A stretch of 64,000 nucleotides of DNA from Kluyvera genomosp. 3. GTDB taxonomy: Bacteria > Pseudomonadota > Gammaproteobacteria > Enterobacterales > Enterobacteriaceae. The notes below the pieces were generated by a model. That model was given only the letters and a program-made list of their open reading frames with translations. It searched no databases and was not told where the DNA came from. Every line of letters begins with the position of its first letter. Positions within the stretch are counted from its first letter, which is position 1. Both the position numbers and the translations under genes were made by a program. Of the stretch, positions 47,406 to 57,941 are shown one piece after another. The DNA lies in assembly GCA_002211745.1 (NCBI GenBank), contig CP022114.1, forward strand, positions 2,388,645 to 2,452,644, written 5' to 3'.

Positions 47406-48873
47406 TATTCCCCGCGCTGTGTTGTGGTTGTTGACCTTTCTGCACTTTGCGCAGCAGCAGCCACATACGGACGGTGCGCACCGCCATATTTCGCGCCGCA
47501 GCGCTTGGCGGCAGCGGATCGGGTTCCGGTACATCGTGAGAGATACGCAACGGCACGCTGCCGTTGAGCGTCAGGTTGGCAACGATGGCCGTGAGGGTCC
47601 CGATGGTGATACCGCTGTGCAGGAACAGCTGCATCATCGGCGGGAACTGGGTAAACAGGTTGGGCACCAGCACCGGCATCATGCCAGACCGAGGGTCAGT
47701 GCGACCACCATCCCATTGTTATTGTTACGGTAGTTGACCTGTCCCAGGGTACGAATACCGGAGACGGCGACCATGCCAAACATGACGATCCCGGCACCGC
47801 CGAGGATCGGTTTGGGGATCAGCACCACCAACGCCGCCATTTTCGAGAACACGCCCATCAAAATGAGAATCGCCCCTGAGGCCGAGACGACAAAGCGGCT
47901 GCGTACCCCGGTGAGGCCGATTAATCCGACGTTCTGCGCAAAGGCGGCGTAGGGGAAGAGGTTGAAGAAACCGCAAATGGTGGTGGCCAACCCGCAGGTG
48001 TTCAGACCGTTGCGCAGCATGGTGGCATCCACTTTCTTACCGACAATATCGCCGGTGGCCATAATTGAGGACATGGTCTCCACCATCACCACCACCATTA
48101 CCATAGACAGCAGGGCGACGGGCACGATATGAAACTCCGGGCGAGCAAACTGCATCACCGACGGCAGGTGCAGCCACGGGGTAGCGTTCACGAGGTGAAA
48201 GTCGAGCGGCTTGAAGAAGCTCCAGAGAATAGTGCCAATAATCAGCCCAATGAGTACGGCGGTGTTTTTGACTACGCCGGTAGCAAAGGTATACAGATTA
48301 AGGATAATAACCAGCGTGATCGCGGCCATCAGCAGTGAAAACAGGTCGCCAAATCCTTCCATTTCACTGCTTCCGCCGCCGATCCACCCGCCGGCCACCG
48401 GCATGATTGACAGACCAATCAACGTCACGATACCGCCCATCACCACCTTGGGAAAGAAGCGAATCAGACGGCTAATCCACGGCGCGCAGCAGAGGATAAA
48501 TATCCCGAAACAATCACCGAACCGGAAATGGTGCCGATGCCGTATTCTTTGCCGATCAGCACCATCGGGATGAGCGCGGCGAAGGTACAGCCCTGAATCA
48601 GCGGCAAACGGCAGCCGAGCCAGGGCGAATCCCCATCGACTGAACAATGGTGGCCGCGCCGCAGATAAACAGATCGGCGCTGATCAGTAAAATAATGTGC
48701 TCGGCGGGCAAGCCAACCGCGCTGCCCACCACCAGGGGAACGGCTACCGCACCTGCGTACATCACCAGCACGTGCTGCAGTCCGTAGAGAATCATTTGCA
48801 TAATCGGCAAAACCTCATCGACCGGCGCGGTTGATGCCGTCGGGCGTGAGGCAGGAATGGCTGAATCTTTCAT
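47405..48873 (-). CDS. NCS2 nucleobase:cation symporter (UacT/YgfU-like), four frameshifts
   Basis: About 490 residues after repair, near the 482 of E. coli UacT (urate permease). ILYGLQHVLVMYAGAVAVPL (helix 1), FAQNVGLIGLTGVRSRFVV (helix 9-10 signature of NCS2) and the UacT-like C-terminus RTVRMWLLLRKVQKG are visible. Bases are lost near 48625, 48507, 47687 and probably 47411, where a GGGGG run would restore a stop overlapping the next ATG. Urate or xanthine is the likely substrate. First gene of permease-peptide-fdhF. Confidence 0.85.
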
Positions 48874-48993
48874 GAAGTGGTTATCTCCTGTACGACTTTC
48901 GCCCCAGCGAGAGCGGAAGTTACGATTCGAAGGCAGTTATCGCCTCCCTGAACTGATGTTGTCATCAGCATGTTGCGCGCACGGCGATATCTA

Positions 48994-49009
48994 TGCGTAA
49001 GCTGTGCCA
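48994..49009 (-). promoter_or_regulatory. Sigma-54-type promoter of the permease-fdhF operon
   Basis: Minus strand TGGCAC-AGCTT-ACGCA: perfect -24 TGGCAC and a -12 GC at the correct spacing (consensus TTGC is ACGC). Start near 48984, about 110 nt before the permease ATG. Confidence 0.55.
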
Positions 49010-49124
49010 GAATTAACCGTTATCGGAAGCAAATAATATTTTTGTGAATGGAATCACGACTTGCCGGATATTATTTCGGGGTGACAAGGCGGAATGAAAG
49101 GGCGGTAAAATACCGGCTATCACT

Positions 49125-49145
49125 ATGAGAGTATTTATCTCTCAT
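49125..49145. promoter_or_regulatory. Perfect dyad, possible enhancer site
   Basis: ATGAGAG-TATTTAT-CTCTCAT, 7-bp arms, centred about 150 bp upstream of the sigma-54 start; suited to an enhancer-binding protein. Confidence 0.45.
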
Positions 49146-49350
49146 TTTGGTAGGGGCGAAGAGAATGACGTCTGGAATGGCTAAATGAGATTAATTATTA
49201 ATGTCATGATTTTATGAGCATTATTTTATTTATGACCGGTTTATTTGACCTGTATCGCAAAAAATCACCTCGACAGACGCGAAACCAAAAATGCGCCTGA
49301 ATATTGCATCGCGACCCTTGATGAATATCTGAATAATAAAAGGGAAGCTA

Positions 49351-51308
49351 ATGAACCGATTTATTGTTGCTGATGCCGCCAGCTGTATTGGTTGTCATGC
49401 CTGCGAGGTTGCCTGCGTTACCGCCCATCATCAGGATAACTGGCCGTTACATCGGCAGGATTTCATGCCGCGTATTCATGTTGTTTTCCACCGTAAAGAG
49501 AGTCGTACCGCCACCTGTCACCACTGTAACGACGCGCCCTGTGTGGCTTCCTGCCCAACCGACGCCCTTTATTTCGCCGATAACAGCATTCAACTGAAGC
49601 AGGAAAAATGCATAGGCTGTAAGAACTGCGTCATCAGTTGCCCATTCGGGGCCATCGAAATGGTGGCCGCCAATGAAGATGCGCCACAGCTGGCGCAGAA
49701 ATGCGACCTGTGTAGCGAACATCCCAGCGGGCAACCGGCCTGTGTGGCAACTTGTCCAACGCAGGCGCTGCGCTTGATGGACGAACAGCAGCTTGAAAAA
49801 TTACGCCGTGAGCGCCAGACGCGGACTGTGCTCGGACAGCCGGTGCAGCCCCGTCAGCCAGGCCGTCGCGAAATGTTTCTGGCAAAACCGCCTCGCGTCG
49901 GCGCCGGGAAGGTGGACGCCGCGCTGCGCAAAACGCATTTCGAGGAGATTTACTACGGTTTGTCCTGCTCAGCCGCAGAATATGAGAGCGAACGCTGCCT
50001 GAGCTGCGCGCAGAAAGCGTGGTGCAACTGGACCTGTCCGCTGCATAACCATATTCCCGATTTTATTCGCCTGGTTAATGAAGGAAAAATCATTGAAGCG
50101 GCGGAGCTGTGCCACCAGAGCAGTTCGCTGCCGGAAATCTGTGGCCGCGTTTGTCCGCAGGATCGTTTATGTGAAGGGGCATGCACGCTGAAAAACGAAG
50201 GCGGCTCGGTGGCGATTGGCAATCTCGAACGCTACATCACCGACACCGCGCTGGCGATGGGCTGGCGTCCGCAGGTGGTTGGCGTGACGCCGCGTAAGGA
50301 GCGGGTCGCCATTATTGGCGCCGGGCCTGCCGGGTTGGGCTGCGCCGATATTCTGGCGCGCGCAGGCGTGCAGGTGGATGTTTTTGATAAGCATCCGGAA
50401 ATTGGCGGGCTGCTGACGTTCGGTATCCCGCCATTCAAGCTGGATAAAGGGATCCTCGGTATGCGCCGGACGATCTTCAGCGAAATGGGCATTCAATTCC
50501 ATCTGAACCAGGAAGTAGGACGTGATGTCGACTTTAACGATTTAGTCGCCAATTACGACGCGGTGTTCCTTGGCGTCGGTACCTATGGCCTGATGGCGGC
50601 GGGGCTCGAAGGTGAAGACGCGCCAGGTGTGATCCAGGCGCTGCCGTTCCTGATTGCCAGCACCCGCGAGGTGATGGGGCTGGAAGAAAGTCCGGAGTAC
50701 CCGCTTATCGATATCCAGGGCAAGCACGTCGTGGTGCTGGGCGGCGGAGATACTGCGATGGACTGCCTGCGTACGGCGGTACGACGCGGGGCCGCGAGCG
50801 TGACCTGCGCCTATCGTCGTGACGAGCTGAGTATGCCGGGGTCGAAAAAAGAGGTGGTCAACGCGCGGGAGGAAGGCGTGGAATTCCAGTTCAACGTCCA
50901 GCCGCAGTATATCCAGCGCAACCGTAAGGGACAGGTCAGCGCGGTCGGCATGATCCGCACCGACATGGGGAACCCGGCCCGGATGGACGTCGTCGTCCAA
51001 GACCGATTGTTGGCTCCGGCTTTGAGCTCCAGGCGGATGTGCTGATCATGGCATTTGGCTTCCAGGCCCACGATATGCCGTGGCTACGCGGCCATGGCGT
51101 GCAGCTGGACCGTTGGGGCCAAATCCGCACCGGTGGCAGCGGTCGCGGCACCACGCAAACCAGCAATGACAAGATTTTTGCCGGCGGTGACGCGGTACAT
51201 GGCGCTGACCTGGTGGTCACGGCGATGGTGGCGGGGCGTCAGGCCGCCAGTGAAATGCTGACGCTGTTTAAGAGTAAGGAGGGGCATGACCAGCTTTATC
51301 ATGGCTAA
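49351..51308 (+). CDS. AegA/UacF-type Fe-S flavoprotein oxidoreductase, frameshifted
   Basis: About 652 residues: N-terminal four-cluster ferredoxin domain ([38 protein letters not shown]), then a GltD-like glutamate-synthase small-subunit domain with FAD site [16 protein letters not shown] (about 318) and NADP site [11 protein letters not shown] (about 463). E. coli AegA and UacF (YgfT) have this form and are needed, with FdhF, for formate-dependent urate degradation. One G is lost near 50968. The C-terminal [17 protein letters not shown] is intact. Divergent from the permease-fdhF operon. Confidence 0.92.
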
Positions 51309-51748
51309 TCCGGCGTCCTGTATCGGCTGTCGCACCTGCGAGATAGCCTGCGCGCTGGAACATGCCACAGAGTCTGCGGCGTTCGCGCCGCGCTTAACGG
51401 TGCTGCGTCTGGATACGCTTAGCGTGCCGGTGATGTGTCATCAATGTGAAAATGCCCCCTGCGTGGGGCGTGCCCGGTAGGTGCATTAAGTATGGGGACG
51501 AGCGGGTTGAAGCCGATAATTCCCGCTGTATCGGCTGTCAGAGCTGCGTGATGGCCTGTCCGTTTGGCGTGATTAACATTGCGTCAGCTAAAAATCAGTC
51601 GGCAACGATCGTGAAGTGCGATCTCTGCCACGGGCGCGAGCGCGGCCCGGCCTGTATTGACGTCTGCCCAACCTCTGCGTTAAGCAAAATCACCGGTGAG
51701 ACGCTGGCGGAAATGCAAAAGCAGCGCAAGATAACCACCGCGTTCTGA
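51286..51748 (+). CDS. Ferredoxin-like 4Fe-4S protein (YgfS/HydN type), frameshifted
   Basis: About 154 residues with four cluster motifs: [34 protein letters not shown] and CDLC ... CIDVCP. It starts inside the end of the AegA-like gene (23-base overlap) after AAGGAGGGG, so it is coupled to it. One G is lost near 51468 ([10 protein letters not shown] expected). In E. coli YgfS has the same partnership with UacF. Likely the electron carrier between FdhF and the AegA-type enzyme. Confidence 0.86.
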
Positions 51749-51797
51749 CGTGATTGCCGGGGATGAGTGGCTTCCCCGGCGACTACTGCGTCACGAT

Positions 51798-51854
51798 CTG
51801 TATAGCAATTTGTTACCCTTTACGTATACTATCTCTGTATAGCAATTTGTTACC
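51798..51854 (+). promoter_or_regulatory. Two perfect 20-bp repeats bracketing the tacAT promoter
   Basis: CTGTATAGCAATTTGTTACC occurs at 51798-51817 and 51835-51854, with a -10-like TATACT (51825-51830) between. The RHH antitoxin of such pairs binds repeats at its own promoter, so this is the likely autoregulatory operator. Confidence 0.7.
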
Positions 51855-51867
51855 TGAGGAGGGTACG

Positions 51868-52152
51868 ATGCACAATACCATCCGTAAATCGACGCGCGAT
51901 AAACAGATTAACGTGCGCGTGACTGAAGAAGAACGCGCGGTCATTGATTACGCCGCCAGCCTGGTCAGCAAGAACAGAACCGATTTTATTGTCGAGCACG
52001 CGGTACATGAGGCGCAGAATATCATTCTGGATCAGCGCGTATTCGTGCTGGACGATGCCCGTTATCAGGCGTTCATTGAACAACTGGAAGCCCCGGTACA
52101 GAATCGTGAAGGGCGCCAGCGTTTGCAGGATGTCAAACCGGAATGGAAATAG
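51868..52152 (+). CDS. tacA: TacA-type antitoxin (DUF1778, RHH)
   Basis: Intact 94 residues: ribbon-helix-helix DNA-binding N-domain (KQINVRVTEEERAVIDYAASL) and a C-terminal toxin-binding tail (FVLDDARYQAFIEQLEAPV). It binds the GNAT toxin, blocks it and represses the operon. ATG after GAGGAGGG; overlaps the toxin start by ten bases. Confidence 0.9.
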   Translation: MHNTIRKSTRDKQINVRVTEEERAVIDYAASLVSKNRTDFIVEHAVHEAQNIILDQRVFVLDDARYQAFIEQLEAPVQNREGRQRLQDVKPEWK

Positions 52153-52622
52153 GCGTTACCGCACCTGAACTGCTGACCGAAGCACATGTTCTCCAGCCTT
52201 TCGATTGTGGAAATGACGTGCTAAGCGACTGGCTCCGCCGTCGCGCCATGAAAAATCAACTGCTGAACGCGTCGCGCACGTTTGTTATCTGTCTGGAAGG
52301 TACCCGGCGGGTGTGGGGTATTATTCGATTGCCACAGGCTCTGTCAGCCATGTCGATCTGGGCGCAGCCTGCGGCAGAATATGCCGGACCCGGTGCCGAT
52401 TGTTTTACTGGACGTCTGGCCGTCGATGTTTGTACTCAAGGGCACTGTTTTGGCAAATGGTTACTCAGCGATGCTGTGATGCGGGTGAGCAACCTGGCCG
52501 ATCAGGTCGGTATTAAAGCGGTGATGGTGCACGCCATCGATGATAAGGCCCGCGAGTTTTATCAATATTTTGGCTTTGTGCCGTCGCCCATTGCCCCCAA
52601 CACACTGTTTTATAAAATTTAG
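52143..52622 (+). CDS. tacT: TacT-type GNAT toxin, compensated frameshifts
   Basis: 160-codon frame of the TacT/AtaT class, which acetylate the amino acid on charged tRNA and halt translation. Start EIGVTAPELLTEAHVLQPFDCGN and end VHAIDDKAREFYQYFGF are typical. Between about 52312 and 52422 three single-base losses cancel, hiding GYYSIATGSVSHVDL and GRLAVD; reading the other frames restores them. After repair the acetyl-CoA site is complete apart from GHCFGKWLL, where Gln/Arg-x-x-Gly is altered little. A toxin remnant inside the purine island is unexpected. Confidence 0.83.
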   Translation: MEIGVTAPELLTEAHVLQPFDCGNDVLSDWLRRRAMKNQLLNASRTFVICLEGTRRVWGIIRLPQALSAMSIWAQPAAEYAGPGADCFTGRLAVDVCTQGHCFGKWLLSDAVMRVSNLADQVGIKAVMVHAIDDKAREFYQYFGFVPSPIAPNTLFYKI

Positions 52623-52628
52623 TTTGTT

Positions 52629-52652
52629 GACCCGGCCAGCACACGCGACCGG
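52629..52652. terminator. Hairpin between convergent tacT and ssnA
   Basis: CCCGG ... CCGGG imperfect stem in the 45-base gap between convergent stops, no T-run. Confidence 0.35.
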
Positions 52653-52667
52653 GCCATTGGTTGTGGA

Positions 52668-54000
52668 TCAGTCTAGTCCATCCATCCGTTTCCACATCTT
52701 CGCCGCCACGTTGCGCGCCTCGGCAAAAATCGGCTCGCAGTCGAAGGTAAACTCACGGTTTTCATAGACCATCACGCCGTTGACCATCACGCTGTGCACG
52801 CTGCCCGATCCCATGCCAAAAGCAATATGTCCGGCGATGTTCTCCGCCACCAACGGGTGGGCGGCAGATAGTCGCAGACGGTGAGATCCGCTTTATATCC
52901 CGCGGCAATACGACCAAACTGCGCATTGAAGTTGCGACTGAGCAGTGTATTACCGTTACTGAGCGCACGAGCAAAGCTGTCTGGCCAGAGCGGGCCACCG
53001 GCGTCGCGATGTTTAAAGAAGGCGAACTTCAGCTCTTCGAACATATCGGAGCCGATTCCGTCGGTACCCAGCGCCAGATTGCGATAGGCGACGAGCTTGC
53101 GGTTATAGCCCACGTGGTTATTCATGTTCGAACGTGCGTTATGCACCAGGAACCCGTCGCGCTCGTTGAGCAAGGCGATATCGGCGTCGGAGAGATACAG
53201 GCCGTGAGCGATCAGCGTCTTACGGTCGATCAGGTCAAATTCCGCGAGGCGAACCAGTAAATCCTTACCGTAGTGATGGTGGCTATGCGAGACGTCGTAG
53301 CTGTCCTCCGCCGCGTGGATATGCAGCCCGCGCCCGGTCGCTTTCACCGCTTCGCTGAGCATGGATAAACCCGCATCGGTCACGGTGAACGGCGCATGCG
53401 CGCCGATATGCGCTTCGACCAGATAGGGTTCTTTCCCTGCTTCCCGCGCGCGATCTATTTCGCGCGCAAAACGGATATTTTCTTCGACGCTGGCCTGCAA
53501 CTCATGCTGGCCGCCGTTACGATCGGTGGTTTCAAAGCAGGTCATGCCGCGCAGGCCGACCTTCAGGAAAGCGTTACGCAGTTGGCTGAGCGACCCGGCA
53601 ATGTAGTTCGGCGAGGCATGATGGTCGATGACGGCCGTACAACCGCTGCGAATCGCCTCCATCGCGCAGATAAGCCCGCTGTAGTACAGCGATTCCTCGT
53701 CCAGCGCGCGGTCCAGCCGCCACCATAGGTTTTTCAGCGTGGAGATAAAGTCCGGGCTCGGGCGATATTGGCCTGGATACCGCGCGATAATCCCGAATAG
53801 AAGTGGTTATGTGAGCAGACCATCCCCGGCATCACCAGCTTGCCGTGCATCTCTTTGATTTTTGCCTGCGGGTAGTGATGGCAAAGATCGTGCCCGACCG
53901 CGATGATGTCCGTATTTTCAATCACGATATCGACATTTTCCTGCACCATTGCCGGATAGAGTTGGGCGATGGTGGCATTTTTCAGCAGTAACTGGCTCAT
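52668..54000 (-). CDS. ssnA: SsnA amidohydrolase, two frameshifts
   Basis: About 444 residues, matching E. coli SsnA, a chlorohydrolase/aminohydrolase-family enzyme of the anaerobic purine/urate cluster. Metal motif VCSHNHFYSGL, later AHIGAHAPFT, HIHAAED, IAHGLYL and LGTDGIGSD. Frame breaks near 53757 and 52866 (repair gives IAPSPDFIS and LPPTPLVAENI). Its ATG overlaps the ygfK stop (ATGA), so the two are translated together. Confidence 0.92.
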
Positions 54001-57000
54001 ACTTCAACGGCCCCCAGAAGATAGTGATGATGACGATGGACATGGCTGATGATGCGGCACATGGCGTCCAACTGCGGTGGTATCTGATTGAACTCCCCAT
54101 GGTCGTCGAGGGTCAGCAGCCAGGTTTGTTCATTCTGACGAATATGGACGCGATTCCCTCGACCAGGAAGCCTGGATTGCTGCTGTTGCTGAAATCCTGC
54201 GGCAGGCTGAAGACGGTAATTTTGTCTTTGTACGGTTTGCCCTGCCATGGGCAGAACTGGGCGCAGTTGCCGCATTCGTTGCAATAGGCGTCCAGGTGCA
54301 GCGTCTGATAGCGATTTTCGAAGCCGGGACGGCAATCGACACGTTGGCGCGGTTCGGGCAAACGTCCACGCATTTACTGCACACATAGTTGCATTCCAGG
54401 CAGCGTGCGGCTTCCTGGGCGACGAAAGCGTCGCGATCGTCTTTGCCTACGTTGGCGACCACAATGGCGCCTTTACGCCGGTAAACTTCAGCGGGATCGA
54501 CGTTGTTCCAGTGTTTATCGCCATGGTGGCTGCGAATGTTTTCTCGCGCCAGAATGGTATCCGTTGCCCGGCGCGCGTTACCGATGGCAGAAACAATAGA
54601 AGACGGGCCGCGCTGAACGTCGCCAATCAGGAAAACGCCCGCTTTACGGGTTTCACCGTCGGCGTTCACTTCCGGCCAGCCGTTTGCGTCCAGCGGAATG
54701 CCCATCGCGGCGAGCGCGTCACCGTCCTGCTGCTCGCCGATGGCGGTAATCAGCGTGTCGACCTGTAGCGTACAGGTTTCTGCTGTCTCTACCGGTCGGC
54801 GGCGGCCTTTTTCATCCACATCACCGAGCGCCATGACGCGTACGGTCAGTGTACCGTCGGCATCGAATCGCTCCGGATTATTCAGGAAGCGGAAGGTGAC
54901 GCCATCGTGTACCGCTTCTTCATACTCTTCGCGCCAGGCGGGCATCTCCTGCTGCGAACGGCGGTAGATGACGGTTGCCTGCTCGACACCCGGCACGCGC
55001 AGGGCTGCACGGGCACAGTCCATCGCGGTATTGCCCGCGCCAATGATGGCCACGTGCTTACCTAACTGCAGGTTATCGCCGCGGTTATATTCACGCAGGA
55101 AGGACAACGATTTACGCACGTTCGGGTTATCGCCCTGCAGCTTCACGCCGCTGTTTTTATCGGTACCGGTGCCGACCAGAACGTAGCGGTATCCCTGTTG
55201 CTGAAGTTTTTCCACCGTCAGGTGCGGGTCGCAGCCGTAGACGATGTTGACGCCGTGGCTCACCACAAAGTCGATATCCTGTTGGATAAGCTCGCCGGGA
55301 ATACGGAACTGCGGAATGATATTCCGCACCACGCCGCCCGCGTTAGCTTCGCGTTCAAATAACGTGACATTGTAACCTGCACGTGCGAGGAAATAACCCG
55401 CGGCCAGCCCTGCGGGACCGGCGCCAATCACTGCCACTGGGTGCTGGGTGCCGGAACCGGCGGGTTTATGCCAGCGACGCTGATATTCATCCCAGCCTTT
55501 TTCGAGGGCGATTTTCTTCAGTTCACGAATATTCAGCGCGCTATCGTAGTCGAGGCGTGTGCAGTTGTACTGGCACTGATGGTCACAGATATGACCGGTA
55601 ATGGCCGGCAGCGCGTTGCGCTGATAGATAAGTTCCAGCGCGTCAACGTAGCGCTGTTCGCCCATCAGTCGAATGTACTCCGGGATATCTTGCTTGATGG
55701 CGCAGGCGCTCACGCAAGGGGCAACGTAGCAGTCGGTCAGCGGCAATTTTTCGCCGACATCAATACGATCGTCCGGCTTCCAGTGCTTCTGGGTATACTC
55801 CATGCTGACCGCTTTTTCCGCCAGCGCGTTCAGGCGCTTCACGTCGACCTGAGTCATCTGCCAGCCGTCGGCCTGTTCCAGTTCGCGCATACATTCGCTT
55901 AAGCGCAGATAGCCGCCGGGCTTCAGCAGATCGGTGGCCATGGTGATTGGGCGGATGCCGGTCTCGAAAATATCGCGGATGTTCAGTTGGCTGGCGCCGC
56001 CGGAGTAGGAAATGGGCAGCTTGCCGTCAAACTCGCGCGACAGCAGGGCGGCGACGTTGATTGACAGCGGGAACAGCGCGCGCCCGGACATATACATTTC
56101 GTCGCCCGGCAGTGCGCCTTTGTTGTTCACCGTACCGAGGGTATTGGTCAGCTTCACGCCGAAGCCAAGGTTTTTACTTTTGGCCAGCGTCATCAAACGC
56201 TTCAGCATTTCCAGCGCCTGGTCAATTTTCAGATCGTGGTCGAAAGAAGCTTCGTTCAGGCCAATATAGCCAAAGCCGCAGGTATCGAGAATTTCACGTA
56301 CTCGCTTGAAGCCCAGCAGCGTCGGGTTGAGTTTCACGAAGGTATTCAGCTGCTTTTCTTCCAGCATATAGCGACAGATGGCTTCAATTTCGTCCGGCGG
56401 GCAGCCGTGCATCGTGGAGAGCGTCACCCCTGAACCAATTTTGCCGGAATGCGGTTCACCAGCGCGGCGTTTTCTGGCCGATGTTGTCGCAGCCAGCGGG
56501 TTAGCGTGTCGCGATACTGGGCAAATTTAGGCTGCGATCCGGCGTTCATCATGTTGTCGATAAACTGCTGCATCGGAGGCTGTTTGATACCTTCGAGGTT
56601 ATAGCCGACGCTCATATTGAAGATAAACGACTTGCCGTCTTTAACTGGCGTCAGTGGCAGGATCTCCTCCAGCAGGTGCAGAATAAACCACGCCTTCAGA
56701 TACTCATCCCACGCCTTAAGCAGGGTAAACTCGGTGGACCATTCGGTATTGAAACATTCATCTTCGGCGTCGATACAGGGTTTTTCCAGCTCCAGACGGT
56801 CGAGGATTTGTACCGTTTTGAGTTCGATAAACCGTCCACCGGTCAGCCAGGACGTAATAATATTTTGCGCCAGCTGGGTATGCGGCCCGCAGCCGGGCCA
56901 ATCGGCGTCGCGCAGGTTTCACCAAACACGCTCACCTTATGCGGACTGTTTTGTGAGTAAAACTGCTGTTCCGGAATACCAAAGATGGAACGATGATTCT

Positions 57001-57064
57001 GATATTCATCAACAATACGCGTTAAGAGTTCCTCAAACGGAACGGGACGCATGATATCGCCCAT
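53997..57064 (-). CDS. ygfK: YgfK putative Fe-S oxidoreductase, four frameshifts
   Basis: About 1,024 residues matching E. coli YgfK. An N-terminal dihydroorotate-dehydrogenase-like barrel (ETCATPIGPAAGPHTQL), a GltD-like FAD/NADP domain ([35 protein letters not shown]) and C-terminal 4Fe-4S motifs (CLECNYVCSKCVDVCPNR; CNECGNCAQFCPW). It is essential for anaerobic urate breakdown in bacteria carrying this cluster. Bases are lost near 56890, 56437, 54330 and 54158. Start MGDIMRPVPFEELLTR as in E. coli, after GGAGAGG. Confidence 0.93.
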
Positions 57065-57138
57065 AATCCTCTCCTTAGACTTACCTGTTAAATCATAGTG
57101 GCCGGTATTGTGATAATTCCGACGGATAAGGGGAGGTC

Positions 57139-57154
57139 AGCAACAATCACACCA
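57139..57154 (-). promoter_or_regulatory. Sigma-54 promoter of ygfK-ssnA
   Basis: Minus strand TGGTGTGATTGTTGCT: TGG at -24, G at consensus position 7, TTGCT at -12, exact spacing. Start near 57128, about 64 nt before ygfK. Confidence 0.7.
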
Positions 57155-57282
57155 GATATTGGGGTAATAGAGAGAATTCGTCTGGAAATGTGAGAGAGAT
57201 CTAAAGTTAAAACGGCGTAATGCAGCGTGATTCAGTTTATTGATGAGAATTAAAATCACTCAGGCAAAGACGCTTTGCTTAT
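57155..57282. other. Spacer between ygfK promoter and its upstream dyad
   Basis: AT-rich DNA without ORF; suited to the looping region between an enhancer site and a sigma-54 promoter, possibly with an IHF site not resolved by eye. Confidence 0.35.
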
Positions 57283-57317
57283 TTATCAATAATGATAGCG
57301 GGCTATCAAATTGATAA
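57283..57317. promoter_or_regulatory. Composite dyad, possible enhancer site for ygfK
   Basis: Inner arms TGATAGC / GCTATCA 2 bp apart, outer arms TTATCAAT / ATTGATAA. Centred about 170 bp upstream of the predicted start; two TTGATA cores 20 bp apart resemble the pair at 41115. Confidence 0.55.
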
Positions 57318-57319
57318 TA

Positions 57320-57903
57320 TCATTTGGGCATTGATGTATTGTGGTTCTTATTTAAGCGAGTAAAGTCTTCCGTGGTATCAATATCGAGGATAATTGCGGG
57401 ATTATTGAGCGTTAGTTTACGATAGGGGCCTGTGAGTAGACATTGACGTACCGAGGTCTGGTGAGCGTCGCTTAAACACTGCTGCAAATTACCGGTAGAC
57501 GTGAGAATGGGATGCCCCGGCACGCCCGCGTAATATGGCAGCAGCGTACCTTCGAAGCGCTGTTGCCAGAGTTCATCAAAAACGCCATCGTCGAGGCATG
57601 GCAAATCGCCGTGGGTGATAAAACAATAATCATGGCGTAATGCCTGAATACCCGCTTTCACCGAAGAATAGAGCCCCTGGCGGAAGTCAGGATTATAAAT
57701 CAGGGTCATGTTGGGCATGCCAGAATATCGTGTTATTAGATCCTTATGGCGAAATCCGGTCACTAAAATAATATGCGAGCAGCAGCGGCGCGCATTTTTA
57801 ATACTTGCATCAAGTATTGTGCCATCCTGCCAGGGTAACATCATTTTCCATTGTCCCATTCGAGAGGACAGCCCGCGGCGGTAATAATGCAATCGACCTC
57901 CAT
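57320..57903 (-). CDS. mocA: Molybdenum cofactor cytidylyltransferase MocA (YgfJ), frameshifted
   Basis: About 194 residues. MEVDCIITAAGLSSRMGQWKM is the NTP-transferase start; HGDLPCL and YAGVPGHPIL follow. MocA makes molybdopterin cytosine dinucleotide, the cofactor of xanthine dehydrogenase-family enzymes, and so serves the hydroxylase at 41356. One base is lost near 57875 (AAGLSSRMG). Divergent from yqeC, 38 bp apart. Confidence 0.9.
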
Positions 57904-57941
57904 TTTTATCTTTGCTCCTGAATATAGGGATATCGCGCAAC

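Larger units (their letters stand above)
48874..49350. other. Divergent regulatory region, permease-fdhF and AegA-like
   Basis: 477 bases without a credible ORF. It holds the sigma-54-like element (48994-49009) and dyad (49125-49145) for the leftward operon; a rightward promoter for the AegA-like gene is expected in the AT-rich part after 49190 but I could not place it. Confidence 0.5.

Noticed and set aside
49300-49330. Rightward sigma-54 element before the AegA-like gene (TTGCA at about 49305)
   Set aside because: The -24 GG is missing at the required spacing.
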